From Chitinophaga oryziterrae (GTDB lineage: Bacteria > Bacteroidota > Bacteroidia > Chitinophagales > Chitinophagaceae): a stretch of DNA of 64,000 bases. A program made the position numbers and the translations under genes. The DNA lies in the NCBI RefSeq assembly GCF_009758125.1, contig NZ_WRXO01000001.1, positions 124,001-188,000 of the forward strand, given 5' to 3'. Positions within the stretch are counted from its first letter, which is position 1; each line of letters starts with the position of its first letter. The notes beneath the pieces were generated by a model. It was not told where the DNA came from. It searched no databases and worked only from the letters and a program-made list of their open reading frames with translations. Shown in pieces: positions 18,161-26,369 of this stretch.

Positions 18161-18859
18161 TTACGTTCTTTCAATTAAATAACTCACTAATGCCGGATTC
18201 ACCTGTTCTACCGGGTGAGGTGTGCCGGGTAACATTGCCATCTGTGCATCCGGGAGGCTTTTATATATAGCCACAGTTTCTTCCAGCGTAACCATCCTGT
18301 CCCTATCGCCCAGCATGATCAAAGAAGGGATTTTTATTTCTTTGTAATCTTCCGGTTTCAGCGGATTATCTCTGCCCATTTCTATCAGCATATTTGCTGT
18401 CCGTTGCAGGATATCTTTCCAGTCATTGGGTGCATGCATTTCTTCCAGGGCCGCCGCAAATGCCGGAACTTTAGCAACGATGGCAGCAGCATCCAGCATT
18501 TTGATTTCTTTGGAGGCAGTTGCCTCATCCCAATGAAATTTGGTACCAAGTGTAATGATCCTGTTGATGAACGCCGGATAATATTTAGCAAGATGCATAG
18601 CTACGTATCCACCCATGCTATAACCAAAAATAGTTAGCTGCTGTAGCTTATTCTCCTGTATATAACTCAATACCGCCGCTGAAAAAAGTGCTATAGAGAA
18701 CGGTTTGTCTGGCAGTTCTTTTCCACCATGACCAGGGAAATCGAAAAGATGTACGTCATAATTTACTGATAGCTTTCCTGCAATAGCTTTCAGCTGAGAA
18801 GAGGCGCCAATAGCACCGTGGAGTATTAATAAAGATCGTTTCATGAAGTTTTTTATCAT
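18161..18859 (-). CDS. Alpha/beta hydrolase
   Basis: The 232-residue product is a compact alpha/beta hydrolase. The oxyanion region LILHGAIGASSQ is followed by the nucleophile elbow GYSMGG (Ser81). The acid is probably Asp187 in LGDRDRM and the base His215 in PGTPHPVEQ. A second start at 18844 (MKRSLLILHG) fits the fold equally well and may be the true one. No signal peptide is present, so a cytosolic esterase or hydrolase is expected. The substrate cannot be read from sequence. Confidence 0.9.
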   Translation of the reverse strand: MIKNFMKRSLLILHGAIGASSQLKAIAGKLSVNYDVHLFDFPGHGGKELPDKPFSIALFSAAVLSYIQENKLQQLTIFGYSMGGYVAMHLAKYYPAFINRIITLGTKFHWDEATASKEIKMLDAAAIVAKVPAFAAALEEMHAPNDWKDILQRTANMLIEMGRDNPLKPEDYKEIKIPSLIMLGDRDRMVTLEETVAIYKSLPDAQMAMLPGTPHPVEQVNPALVSYLIERT

Positions 18860-18966
18860 ACATGGAAAGTAACACGGCCGATTTGAAAAAGTTCAATGGA
18901 GATATAGGCCTTCAAATGGATTGGCCTTACGATCTTTCCTGCTTTCTCCGGTAAAGAATTCCTTAA

Positions 18967-19719
18967 TCATCGCGTAAGCATATGTGCCAGTATAGGTGCG
19001 CATTTTTCCTTGCAGGGCGAATAAAACTGCCCATGTTTCCACGCAGCTGATTTAGGTGATAATCCCCACCAGAATTCCGCCAGGGCTAATGGCTCCATTC
19101 TGTTATGGAAGGCATATTGTAACAGCTTTGGCGCTGCACATTCCCCTGCGCCTGCAGGCGGACTCTTATAACCGGCACTTTCAAAAAGCTCCACTAAACT
19201 TTTTGATTCGCCATCTTTATTCAGAAAATGATATTGATCAAAAATCTTATTCTGCAAAGAGAGCGAATGGGTTTTCCTTAATATTTTCAGTAACCTTATT
19301 TCTTCTTTATACGTTTCATTTTCAACTAATTCCAGTGTATTGATCTCTCCGTTAATCTGAGTCAGTTTTGTCATCCCTTCATTCAGGAATCCTCCTTCTG
19401 CCATTCCATCAAAGATGGGCGGAACAAATTTAGCATGGTAATTCCCGTTGGCTAATTTACCCGAAAAGGCAGCAAGATACCCCAGTCCCTGTTGTTCTGT
19501 TCGTACTACCAGCACGCCAAACATCTTTCCAATAACGGTCCCTTCTGCTTCAGATGATAAACCGAAGTTGTGATTCCATTCCTGTTGATGCTGCAGGTGT
19601 AATTGTAGCTGCTCCGCGGCAAGCAGACAGAGCGGGTGACGTTCATTCTCCAATGAAAAAGTAAGTCCTTCGGCCAATGCATATACCTCCGGGGAATTAT
19701 CAAAAAAAGAGACAGGCAT
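18967..19719 (-). CDS. Stand-alone N-terminal domain of a Bacteroidota RluA-type pseudouridine synthase
   Basis: The frame extends to 19758, but MPVSFFDNSPEVYALAE at 19719 matches the usual start of this family. The motif GAGECAAPKLLQYAFHNRM, then LALAEFWWG and the cysteine pair CKEKC before PILAHML, is what I know as the N-terminal accessory region of Bacteroidota RluA-family pseudouridine synthases. In those proteins a catalytic domain follows HML directly. Here the frame stops at HMLTR, and the next 100 bases on the minus strand show no catalytic motif. It is either a truncated enzyme or an accessory protein that works alone or with a separate synthase. Confidence 0.75.
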   Translation of the reverse strand: MPVSFFDNSPEVYALAEGLTFSLENERHPLCLLAAEQLQLHLQHQQEWNHNFGLSSEAEGTVIGKMFGVLVVRTEQQGLGYLAAFSGKLANGNYHAKFVPPIFDGMAEGGFLNEGMTKLTQINGEINTLELVENETYKEEIRLLKILRKTHSLSLQNKIFDQYHFLNKDGESKSLVELFESAGYKSPPAGAGECAAPKLLQYAFHNRMEPLALAEFWWGLSPKSAAWKHGQFYSPCKEKCAPILAHMLTR

Positions 19720-20020
19720 AGTAGTTAAATAAAATCCCAGATGATTAAGCGGGGGCAAAGTTACTTTAATTCTTTTGGGAAATCCTTCTAATATATATGG
19801 GTGGTGACTCAGTTTGAATATTATAACAGCATAGATTGTCAGGTGTTGTTAATCATAAATACACTGCATCTGACTGTTTAGTTCTCTGATTTAGCTTTGG
19901 AATATGGGTTCAGCATTTGTTTTTCAATTTAACTTCACCTGATATTCACGTCAGATAAGGTGTATTTATCGATTAACGACACCTGCCGCAAAGATTATGT
20001 AATCAAACTGAGCCACTACC

Positions 20021-20028
20021 TATATTTG
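20021..20028 (+). promoter_or_regulatory. Bacteroidota -7 promoter element (TATATTTG)
   Basis: TATATTTG fits TAnnTTTG exactly and ends four bases before the ATG of the SRPBCC gene at 20033. If it is used, transcription would start at or near the start codon and give a leaderless mRNA. Confidence 0.35.
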
Positions 20029-20032
20029 TAAT

Positions 20033-20467
20033 ATGCAACCCAACGAAATATTTAAGAAAGCTGTTACTATTCAGGCTTCAGCCCCGGAAGTCTGGGACAT
20101 ATTGACAACTCCGGTGTTAATGAAGAAATGGATGTTCGAAACAGATATTGATGTAATTACAGACTGGAAAACAGGAAGCCCGATAATTATTCGTGGTGAT
20201 TTACATGGAATGTATTTTGAGAATAACGGGACCGTCTTAGCATTTGAACAGGGGGAGAAACTTCAATACAATCATCTGAGTTCATTATCAAAACTTCCAG
20301 ATGATTTGAAGAATTATTCCATTATTGAATTTATATTATCGCCAATAGAAAATCAGACAATCCTTACGTTAACAATTAGTAATTTCCCAACAGAAGAAAT
20401 ATACAGACATTTAGCTTTTTACTGGAATGTTACTTTGGAAATATTGAAGAAACAGATAGAGAAATAA
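20033..20467 (+). CDS. SRPBCC (START/Bet v1-like, AHSA1) domain protein
   Basis: The 144-residue product is a single SRPBCC fold. It opens FKKAVTIQASAPEVWDILTT, the standard first strand and helix, followed by PVLMKKWMFETDIDV. A middle strand segment (GEKLQYNHLSSLSKLPD) and a C-terminal helix (LAFYWNVTLEILKKQIEK) complete it. Members bind hydrophobic ligands or act as small stress-related proteins; no specific function is assignable. No partner gene is evident, and a hairpin after the stop separates it from the convergent SDR gene. Confidence 0.88.
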   Translation: MQPNEIFKKAVTIQASAPEVWDILTTPVLMKKWMFETDIDVITDWKTGSPIIIRGDLHGMYFENNGTVLAFEQGEKLQYNHLSSLSKLPDDLKNYSIIEFILSPIENQTILTLTISNFPTEEIYRHLAFYWNVTLEILKKQIEK

Positions 20468-20486
20468 TGACAGTTATGGATAATTA

Positions 20487-20508
20487 AGCCGTCTCATTTG
20501 AGACGGCT
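20487..20508. terminator. Hairpin between convergent genes
   Basis: AGCCGTCTC (20487-20495) pairs perfectly with GAGACGGCT (20500-20508) around a 4-base loop. It lies between the stops of the SRPBCC gene and the SDR gene and may serve both strands, although the T-tracts are weak. Confidence 0.6.
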
Positions 20509-20515
20509 GCTAAGC

Positions 20516-21310
20516 TTATATTATAGTATTGAGAACACCACCATCTGCACGCAGCGCAGCGCCATTTGTCGCTATTGACAGTGGACTGGCAAGATATACT
20601 GCCAGCGTGGCAATTTCAGAAGGATCAATAAAGCGTTGTAATAGTGAAGTGGGGTTTAACGTTTTCATCAGGTCCTTTTTCACCTGTTCAACAGGCTGCT
20701 TTTGTGCTGCTGAAATTTGCCCGACCGCACCCGCTACACCTTCGGAGTAAGTAGGCCCACCTATGATAGTATTTACGGTAACCGCAGTGTTTTTGGTAAG
20801 CTGCGCCAGGCCACGACTGATAGACAGCATCGCGGTTTTAGTCATGCCATAATGGATCATGTGTTCAGGAATATTGATGCCGGATTCACTGCTGATAAAA
20901 ATAATTCTGCCCTGGTTTTTTGCCAGCATTTTAGGCAATAAAGACCTGGACAACCGGATACCACTTAATACATTCACCTCAAAGAATTTTGTCCACTCTT
21001 CATCGCGGATATCTGCGAATGGCTTGAGATCAAATATGCCTACATTATTTATTAGAATATCGATCTCAGGAAGTATTGCTAATAATTTATTCACCTCATC
21101 AACATTGGCAAAATCTGCCGCTATTCCGGAAATTGTTGCAGCTGGTATTTCCTGCTTTAATTTTTCTACAGCAGTATCTATTTTTTCCTGTGTTCTTCCA
21201 TTGATAATAACTTTTACCCCTTCAATAAGTAATAGTCTGGCAATGGCAAAGCCAATACCCTGTGTTGATCCGCTGACAAAGGCAGTCTTTGATCTCAGTT
21301 GTAAATCCAT
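20516..21310 (-). CDS. Short-chain dehydrogenase/reductase (SDR)
   Basis: The 264-residue product is a classical SDR. It has the nucleotide-binding motif GSTQGIG (about residues 14-20), the NNVG motif near residue 88, a catalytic Ser in FISSESG, and YGMTK (YxxxK). The cofactor is probably NADP(H), since an Arg follows strand 2 (NGRTQ). It lies 47 bases downstream of the TetR gene on the same strand. A 22-bp operator-like palindrome 13 bases upstream of its start matches one in front of the TetR gene, which makes it the likely TetR target. Confidence 0.95.
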   Translation of the reverse strand: MDLQLRSKTAFVSGSTQGIGFAIARLLLIEGVKVIINGRTQEKIDTAVEKLKQEIPAATISGIAADFANVDEVNKLLAILPEIDILINNVGIFDLKPFADIRDEEWTKFFEVNVLSGIRLSRSLLPKMLAKNQGRIIFISSESGINIPEHMIHYGMTKTAMLSISRGLAQLTKNTAVTVNTIIGGPTYSEGVAGAVGQISAAQKQPVEQVKKDLMKTLNPTSLLQRFIDPSEIATLAVYLASPLSIATNGAALRADGGVLNTII

Positions 21311-21322
21311 AAGAGTTTTTAT

Positions 21323-21344
21323 TTTTGTGTTGATTACTACAAAA
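21323..21344 (-). promoter_or_regulatory. Probable TetR operator in front of the SDR gene
   Basis: The 22-bp site TTTTGT-N10-ACAAAA has inverted half-sites. The same site with only two differences (within the 10-base spacer) lies at the same distance upstream of the TetR gene, and the match continues into a shared GGTAAA. On the minus strand it overlaps a -7-like box (AAATTTTG), so a bound repressor would block transcription start. Confidence 0.65.
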
Positions 21345-21357
21345 TTTGGTAAAAAAA

Positions 21358-21939
21358 TTAACTGATGATTTCGAGCTGCATTTCAATCTGTTTGATCAGC
21401 TGTTTGTGATCCGGATACATGCGTCTTAAAATATTTAAACCACCCCAGAATGTAATCAGATAACGGCCCAGGACCGCCGGGTTTGTCTGGTTTTTTAACG
21501 TTCCTTTTTTCTGTGCTTTCTCAATGGCGGCGGTAAACATTTGCTCCACTTCTTTTAAGATCGTGACGGCTTCTTTTTCCAGGTCTTCATCCAGAGATGC
21601 CATTTCTACCACCGTGTTAACGATGATACAACCTTGTAAATGGGTTTGCCTGTCATCTTTTGAAATACTGCGGAAAAAGTCTTTGATCAGGTCTATGGGA
21701 GATTCACTCTTATTCAATTCTTCTTTGAACTGGTTAAATGCTTCCCTGCGTTGGAGAATTGCTTTTCTGAATAACTCCTTTTTCCCCCCTTTAAAGGCAT
21801 TATAAAAGCTTCCGCTACCCATACCTATGGCTCCGAGAATATCTTCTAAAGAAGTGGCGGTAAAGCCTTTTGTCCAAAAGACTTTCTGTGCTTTCATCAG
21901 AACGTCCTTGTCATCGTATATGGTTGGTCTGCCTCTCAT
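21358..21939 (-). CDS. TetR/AcrR-family transcriptional repressor
   Basis: The 193-residue product has the TetR DNA-binding helix-turn-helix at about residues 8-55 (AQKVFWTKGFTATSLEDILG, then MGSGSFYNAFKGGKKELF). A helical ligand-binding domain with a cysteine in the LQGCIIVNTVVE segment follows, as in TetR members that control small oxidoreductases. It lies just upstream of the SDR gene and shares its operator-like sequence, so autoregulation plus control of the SDR is the simplest model. Confidence 0.94.
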   Translation of the reverse strand: MRGRPTIYDDKDVLMKAQKVFWTKGFTATSLEDILGAIGMGSGSFYNAFKGGKKELFRKAILQRREAFNQFKEELNKSESPIDLIKDFFRSISKDDRQTHLQGCIIVNTVVEMASLDEDLEKEAVTILKEVEQMFTAAIEKAQKKGTLKNQTNPAVLGRYLITFWGGLNILRRMYPDHKQLIKQIEMQLEIIS

Positions 21940-21955
21940 ATTCAGTGTGTCACAA

Positions 21956-21977
21956 TTTTGTGTTGTTCACTACAAAA
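21956..21977 (-). promoter_or_regulatory. Probable TetR operator in front of the tetR-like gene
   Basis: The site TTTTGT-N10-ACAAAA lies 16 bases upstream of the TetR start codon and is nearly identical to 21323-21344. On the minus strand the exact -7 element TATTTTTG overlaps its upstream half-site. A further half-site CTACAAAA occurs a few bases beyond. Confidence 0.65.
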
Positions 21978-22114
21978 ATAGGTAAATTTCTACAAAATAG
22001 ATGTTTTCAGGGCTTAGGTTATTTCAATAAAAAAATATTATTTTACTTTGTTTTGTATATGACAAAACATACCTATACCCAAAATATCTTCTATTTCGTT
22101 TAAAATCAATCTAC

Positions 22115-22471
22115 ATGTTTAAAAAACTATTTTCGTTTAAGGGACGTATCAGAAGAACCGAATACGGCATTTCTCTGATTATTTATTTAATCTTCTTAGT
22201 TCTTGTCCAGATTTTACCTGAATCAGGAAGCGACTCTGATGTTATATTAGCCATGATATATGCTCTCCTGTTAATACCTATGATCTGGATGCTCTATGCT
22301 CAGGGAGCTAAAAGATGCCATGATGTAGGTAAAAGCGGTTGGTGGCAGATCATTCCGTTTTACGTTTTGTTGTTGTTGTTTAAGGGGGGGGATGAAGGAC
22401 CGAATGAATATGGGCCGAATCCAAAATCTGATTCCGCAGAGGATATAATTGATTCCATAGGGAAGGAATGA
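22115..22471 (+). CDS. DUF805 family inner-membrane protein
   Basis: The 118-residue product opens FKGRIRRTEYGISLIIYLIF, the standard DUF805 head. It has three hydrophobic segments (about residues 20-40, 46-66 and 80-95) and the conserved RCHDVGKSGWWQIIPFY motif. The soluble tail GDEGPNEYGPNPK is also typical. Function in the family is unknown. It is a single-gene unit closed by a very strong terminator right after the stop. A 7-bp-arm palindrome (22050-22068) sits in its upstream region. Confidence 0.93.
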   Translation: MFKKLFSFKGRIRRTEYGISLIIYLIFLVLVQILPESGSDSDVILAMIYALLLIPMIWMLYAQGAKRCHDVGKSGWWQIIPFYVLLLLFKGGDEGPNEYGPNPKSDSAEDIIDSIGKE

Positions 22472-22472
22472 T

Positions 22473-22510
22473 AATATCAGGGTGTCAAAATTTTTTGACA
22501 CCCTGATATT
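22473..22510. terminator. Strong bidirectional terminator
   Basis: An 18-bp perfect stem, AATATCAGGGTGTCAAAA (22473-22490) with its complement at 22493-22510, follows the DUF805 stop by one base. A/T runs at the apex and base allow use on both strands; the convergent Calx-beta gene ends at 22517. Confidence 0.85.
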
Positions 22511-22516
22511 ATGTCT

Positions 22517-23256
22517 TTACCGTATTATTACCAACGGCCCTTTATATATTTTTATCCTTCCTTCTTCTTTTACTTCCAGTATATAACTATACAAGCCCTG
22601 ATAACATCCTTGTCCATCCCAGTCATTCGTATAATTTTTTGACTGATAAACCAATGTTCCGCCTCGCAGCAGATTATAGATGAATAACTTTGAATCCGGG
22701 TATTTTTCCAGTCCGCGGATCACAAATTTATCATCCTTACCATCTCCGTCAGGTGTAATTACATTCGGGATGAAGAGTCTGTCGGGCCTGCAATGTGTGG
22801 ATCTACGATCATTATCTTCAATGGAAACAGTAATATCTGTTAAATGGCGCTTTGAATTTCAACAGCGAAAGCTTCAGTATATTCCAGTATGTTGTCATTA
22901 ATGGTATGTACCGGTATTGTGATACTGCCACTTCCTGCAGCAACAGGGATTGTAACTGTTAAGGGAATGGTTACATAATCCACTCCTGCCTTTGCCTTTC
23001 CTGTTGCGGAATATGTGAGGGTCACGGTATCTGTTACAGCTCCATCGGCAATTACATTAATAGTAAAGCTGCCATCTGCTCCATTTTCTGTTGCATCTTT
23101 AATATTGCTGAATGAAATTTGATAACCTGCAAAACGGACAGATCGTTCCAGTTGATGACGGAAGTCCGCAGTAGTGAAAGACCAGTGGGTAATACCGGCA
23201 GATACAGATATGCTGCTACATACAAATAGCAGCACTAAAAGTAGTGATGGTTTCAT
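22517..23256 (-). pseudogene. Calx-beta domain protein with T9SS type B sorting domain, broken by one frameshift
   Basis: The upstream frame (23256 to 22840) encodes a signal peptide (MKPSLLLVLLFVCSSISVSA) and a Calx-beta domain ending AVEIQSAI before a stop. The next frame continues the same protein without a gap: TDITVSIEDND closes the Calx-beta fold, and FIPNVITPDGDGKDDKFVI opens a CHU_C/gliding-motility C-terminal sorting domain running to VIIR at 22517. Adding one T to the T-run near 22841-22843 (minus strand) restores AILTDITVS in one frame. With that base the product is about 246 residues, secreted by the type IX system. Either a real mutation or a sequencing error in a homopolymer explains it. 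Confidence 0.82.
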
Positions 23257-23507
23257 AAAGAGAAGATTATTAGGGGTACATGAAAATATTGGCTATAGAC
23301 TTAGCTCACAGCTTGAGGAAAATGTGTTCGCAACAAAAATAACAGAAGTGTAAAATTGTGCATAACCGGGGAATTAGAGGTTAAGTATGACTCTTATTAT
23401 CAGCTGGAGGACTACAATCTTAACTAAGTTACAGGATCTTAATGTGTTTATTATTACTCGATTAAGTAAGAATTCTGTAACAGACTTCGTTATTTTCCAA
23501 AATTTCT
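23257..23507. other. Intergenic region, nothing recognised
   Basis: This is the region between the divergent Calx-beta gene and the ABC-F promoter. It is AT-rich and holds no ORF of interest and no clear repeat. It must carry the promoter of the Calx-beta gene. Confidence 0.5.
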
Positions 23508-23515
23508 TATTTTTG
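23508..23515 (+). promoter_or_regulatory. Promoter of the ABC-F gene (-7 TATTTTTG)
   Basis: TATTTTTG matches TAnnTTTG exactly. A TTCG about 20 bases upstream (23486-23489) is close to the -33 consensus. The predicted transcript would carry a leader of about 105 bases. Confidence 0.5.
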
Positions 23516-23521
23516 CAACGC

Positions 23522-23627
23522 TAAACCAAAAACTCATTCTTCAATGTAAGATATAATTTCTTTCAGGAAAATAAACAGGGTCTGCACAGCGGACCTCGTA
23601 ATTATTCACTCTTCAAAGAAAGAAGTT
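23522..23627 (+). promoter_or_regulatory. Long 5' leader of the ABC-F gene, possible attenuator
   Basis: The leader holds an immediate start-stop (ATG TAA, 23544-23549). TTCTTTC at 23558-23564 is complementary to GAAAGAA at 23618-23624, which overlaps the purine-rich ribosome-binding region just before the ATG. This pairing could hide the start site. Many antibiotic-responsive ABC-F genes are controlled through their leaders, but the fold here is inferred. Confidence 0.3.
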
Positions 23628-25217
23628 ATGCTTATTCTTCAAGGTATTACGTACCTCCATCCCAACAGAGATTTACTGTTTACTGATATTAATCTTAGCA
23701 TTAATAAACAAGATAAAATTGCCTTAATAGGCAATAATGGTGTGGGGAAATCTACGCTTTTGAAAATCCTGGCCGGAAATTTACAGCCTTCGCATGGACT
23801 TGTAAAGGCTGATTCAACGCCTTATTATGTGCCGCAGATTTTCGGCCAGTTTAATGATCATAGTATCGCTCAGTCCCTTCGGATTGCAGGGAAACTAAAC
23901 GCATTAAGGGAAATCCTGGATGGTAATGTAACAGATGAAAACCTGACATTACTGGATGATGACTGGGCCATTGAAGAGCGGTGCAAAGAAGCCTTTGCGC
24001 ATTGGCAACTAAACGGATCAGACCTTGATCAGAAGATGGGGACCCTTAGTGGTGGACAGAAAACGAAAGTTTTCCTTGCAGGTATTCACATACACCAGCC
24101 TGATATCGTTTTATTGGATGAACCAAGTAACCATTTGGATACACTCAGCAGAAACATGCTGTACGATTATATAAATTCAACGACAAACACTTTAGTAGTG
24201 GTCAGTCACGACAGAACATTATTAAATCTGTTGAATACCGTTTATGAACTCAGTAAACGTGGTATCACCATCTATGGCGGTAATTATGATTTCTATGCAG
24301 AACAGAAAATGATTGAGAGTGATGCGTTGAACCAGGACCTGAAGAGCAAAGAAAAAGCATTGCGTAAAGCGAAAGAAACGGAAAGAGAATCTCTGGAACG
24401 ACAACAAAAGCTGGATGCCCGTGGAAAGAAGAAGCAGGAAAAGGCGGGTCTGCCTACTATTTCAATGAATACCCTCAGAAATAATGCGGAGAAAAGTACT
24501 TCCCGCTTGAAAGGTGTTCATGATGAAAAAGTAACATCCATTGCTGATGAACTGAATCAATTGCGGAAAGAGCTGCCGGATATGGATAAGATGAAGATGG
24601 ATTTTGATAATTCAGCATTGCATAATGGGAAAATACTGATTACGGCAAAGGATGTGAATATTGGATATGATGATCAGTTGCTCTGGAAACAGGCGTTGAG
24701 CTTTCAAATCAGGAGCGGGGAACGCATTGTTGTGAAAGGAGTGAATGGCTCAGGTAAAACAACACTGATAAAAATGATGCTGGGGGAACTCCAACCCCGA
24801 TCAGGAACTATTGAGAGAGCTGTTGTTAAGGCGATTTATATCGACCAGGACTATTCACTAATTGATAATACACGCAGCGTTTACGAACAGGCGCAACAGT
24901 TTAATTCCGGTGCATTACAGGAACATGAGATCAAGATCCGCCTGAACCGGTTCCTGTTCACAAAAGAGTATTGGGATAAGCCATGTGAAACCCTGAGCGG
25001 TGGAGAGAAAATGCGATTGATACTTTGTTGCTTAACGATCAGTAATCAGGCCCCGGACATCATTGTGTTGGATGAGCCTACAAACAACCTGGATATTCAA
25101 AATATAGAGATCTTAACGGCTGCTATTAATCAATGTAAGGGAACGCTGCTGGTGGTATCTCATGATGAATATTTCCTGAAACAGATACAGGTGAATGGTT
25201 TGATTGTTGTAGAATAA
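23628..25217 (+). CDS. ABC-F family ATPase (ribosome-associated)
   Basis: The 529-residue product has two ABC cassettes and no membrane part. Cassette 1 has Walker A GNNGVGKST (35-43), signature LSGGQ (140-144) and Walker B IVLLDEPSNHLD. A charged linker (about 229-320, KEKALRKAKETERESLERQQ) is followed by cassette 2 with Walker A GVNGSGKTT (371-379), LSGGE and DIIVLDEPTNNLD. ABC-F proteins act on the ribosome as translation factors or remove bound antibiotics. The EQ-type catalytic glutamate is replaced by the usual DEP(S/T)N(H/N)LD. The long leader hints at regulated expression, as in resistance types, but housekeeping use is equally possible. Confidence 0.94.
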   Translation: MLILQGITYLHPNRDLLFTDINLSINKQDKIALIGNNGVGKSTLLKILAGNLQPSHGLVKADSTPYYVPQIFGQFNDHSIAQSLRIAGKLNALREILDGNVTDENLTLLDDDWAIEERCKEAFAHWQLNGSDLDQKMGTLSGGQKTKVFLAGIHIHQPDIVLLDEPSNHLDTLSRNMLYDYINSTTNTLVVVSHDRTLLNLLNTVYELSKRGITIYGGNYDFYAEQKMIESDALNQDLKSKEKALRKAKETERESLERQQKLDARGKKKQEKAGLPTISMNTLRNNAEKSTSRLKGVHDEKVTSIADELNQLRKELPDMDKMKMDFDNSALHNGKILITAKDVNIGYDDQLLWKQALSFQIRSGERIVVKGVNGSGKTTLIKMMLGELQPRSGTIERAVVKAIYIDQDYSLIDNTRSVYEQAQQFNSGALQEHEIKIRLNRFLFTKEYWDKPCETLSGGEKMRLILCCLTISNQAPDIIVLDEPTNNLDIQNIEILTAAINQCKGTLLVVSHDEYFLKQIQVNGLIVVE

Positions 25218-25284
25218 GCCTCTGAAATTAAGATTTTTACATCTTAACTTAGCGCTCATTTAAAACTATAGCCATACTAAACAA

Positions 25285-25791
25285 ATGAAGATAGAAAAAA
25301 TCGGCCTGACTGATATTCCTGAATTGACTGATTTAATTAACAGCGCATATAAGGGGGGAGATTCAGAGAATGGATGGACATCTGAAGGTCATCTTGTTGA
25401 AGGATCAAGAGTTAATGAACAAATGATCATAAAGTATCTGGATAACAAAGATGTAACGATCCTTAAGTTAACAGATGAGACAAATAGAATAATTGGTTCA
25501 GTATACCTCGAAACTAAAGGATCGTCCAAACTGTACCTGGGTATGTTAAGTGTATCACCTTCTGTTCAGAATAAGGGAGTAGGGAGGATCTTATTGGAAG
25601 AGTCAGAAAATTTTGCGAAACAACATCACCGTAATGTGATCACTATCTCCGTAATCAGTGTGAGGACTGAACTGATTAGTTGGTATGAACGCCGCGGATT
25701 TATTAAGTCGGGGAAATTGCTGCCCTTTCCGACTAATGTTGGTAATCCTAAAACGCCATTGGAACTGGTAGAAATGGAGAAAGCTGTTTAG
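25285..25791 (+). CDS. GNAT-family N-acetyltransferase
   Basis: The 168-residue product has the GNAT core: a strand LYLGMLSVSPSVQNKGVGRI, with the acetyl-CoA pyrophosphate loop QNKGVG, then LLEESENFAKQHH and the C-terminal WYERRGF motif. This order is typical of small-molecule acetyltransferases. It lies 67 bases after the ABC-F gene on the same strand and may share a transcript, although the functions need not be linked. The acceptor substrate is unknown. Confidence 0.92.
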   Translation: MKIEKIGLTDIPELTDLINSAYKGGDSENGWTSEGHLVEGSRVNEQMIIKYLDNKDVTILKLTDETNRIIGSVYLETKGSSKLYLGMLSVSPSVQNKGVGRILLEESENFAKQHHRNVITISVISVRTELISWYERRGFIKSGKLLPFPTNVGNPKTPLELVEMEKAV

Positions 25792-25857
25792 TTCTCACAC
25801 AGGAGTTACCTTTTACTTATAAATGTTTTTGATTAAATTTGGCTCAAACGCAAGGGG

Positions 25858-26305
25858 GTGGCCAATAACGGCATTTCAGATACTAATCAGCTTTATAGTG
25901 ATCCGAATATCATATCACGCTTTTCGCAGGGTGATGATGCCGCGTTCCGTATGATATTTAATGAACAGTTACGTCCCCTTTGTTACTTCGCCCATAAGTT
26001 AATAGGCCAGAAAGAAGAGGCCGAAGATATCTTCAGTACTGCATTTGCGAGCTTATGGGAACGCAGGCAACAGTTCTCCCATTTCAATGCTATAAAATCA
26101 TTTTTTATATATTGCCGTACGCAATCACTGCTATGATTTACTGAAACATCGTAATGTGGTAAACAAAGCAGAAGATGTTCTTATATCTACCGGTACTGCA
26201 CCGGATATTGCTGTTGATGCCCGTCTGCTGCAAACCGAATTATTACAGATTATCCTCGGGGAACTGAACAATCTTCCGGAACGTTCCCGTCAGATCCTGG
26301 AATGA
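25858..26305 (+). pseudogene. Decayed ECF sigma factor gene (frameshift plus lost region 4)
   Basis: A GTG at 25858 opens a frame giving sigma region 2 (YFAHKLIGQKEEAEDIFSTA, ASLWERRQQF), which ends after SFFIYCRTQSLL. One extra base near 26105-26110 shifts the frame. From 26111 the other frame continues the same protein without a gap (IAVRNHCYDLLKHRN to LNNLPERSRQILE) and stops at 26303-26305. The normal protein would go on with the region 4 helix-turn-helix straight after RQILE; that part is absent. The gene therefore carries two lesions and cannot make a working sigma factor. No FecR or receptor follows, so the partner genes have been lost as well. Confidence 0.85.
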
Positions 26306-26369
26306 TGTGTTTTTAATCAGAATGACGAATAAAATTGATATTTTAGACATAGGGAGTAAAAAAGACTTT

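Noticed and set aside
22050..22068. GTTTTGT-ATATG-ACAAAAC palindrome upstream of the DUF805 gene
   Set aside because: It uses half-sites like those of the TetR operators, but the spacer is 5 instead of 10 bases, so binding by the same repressor is unlikely.
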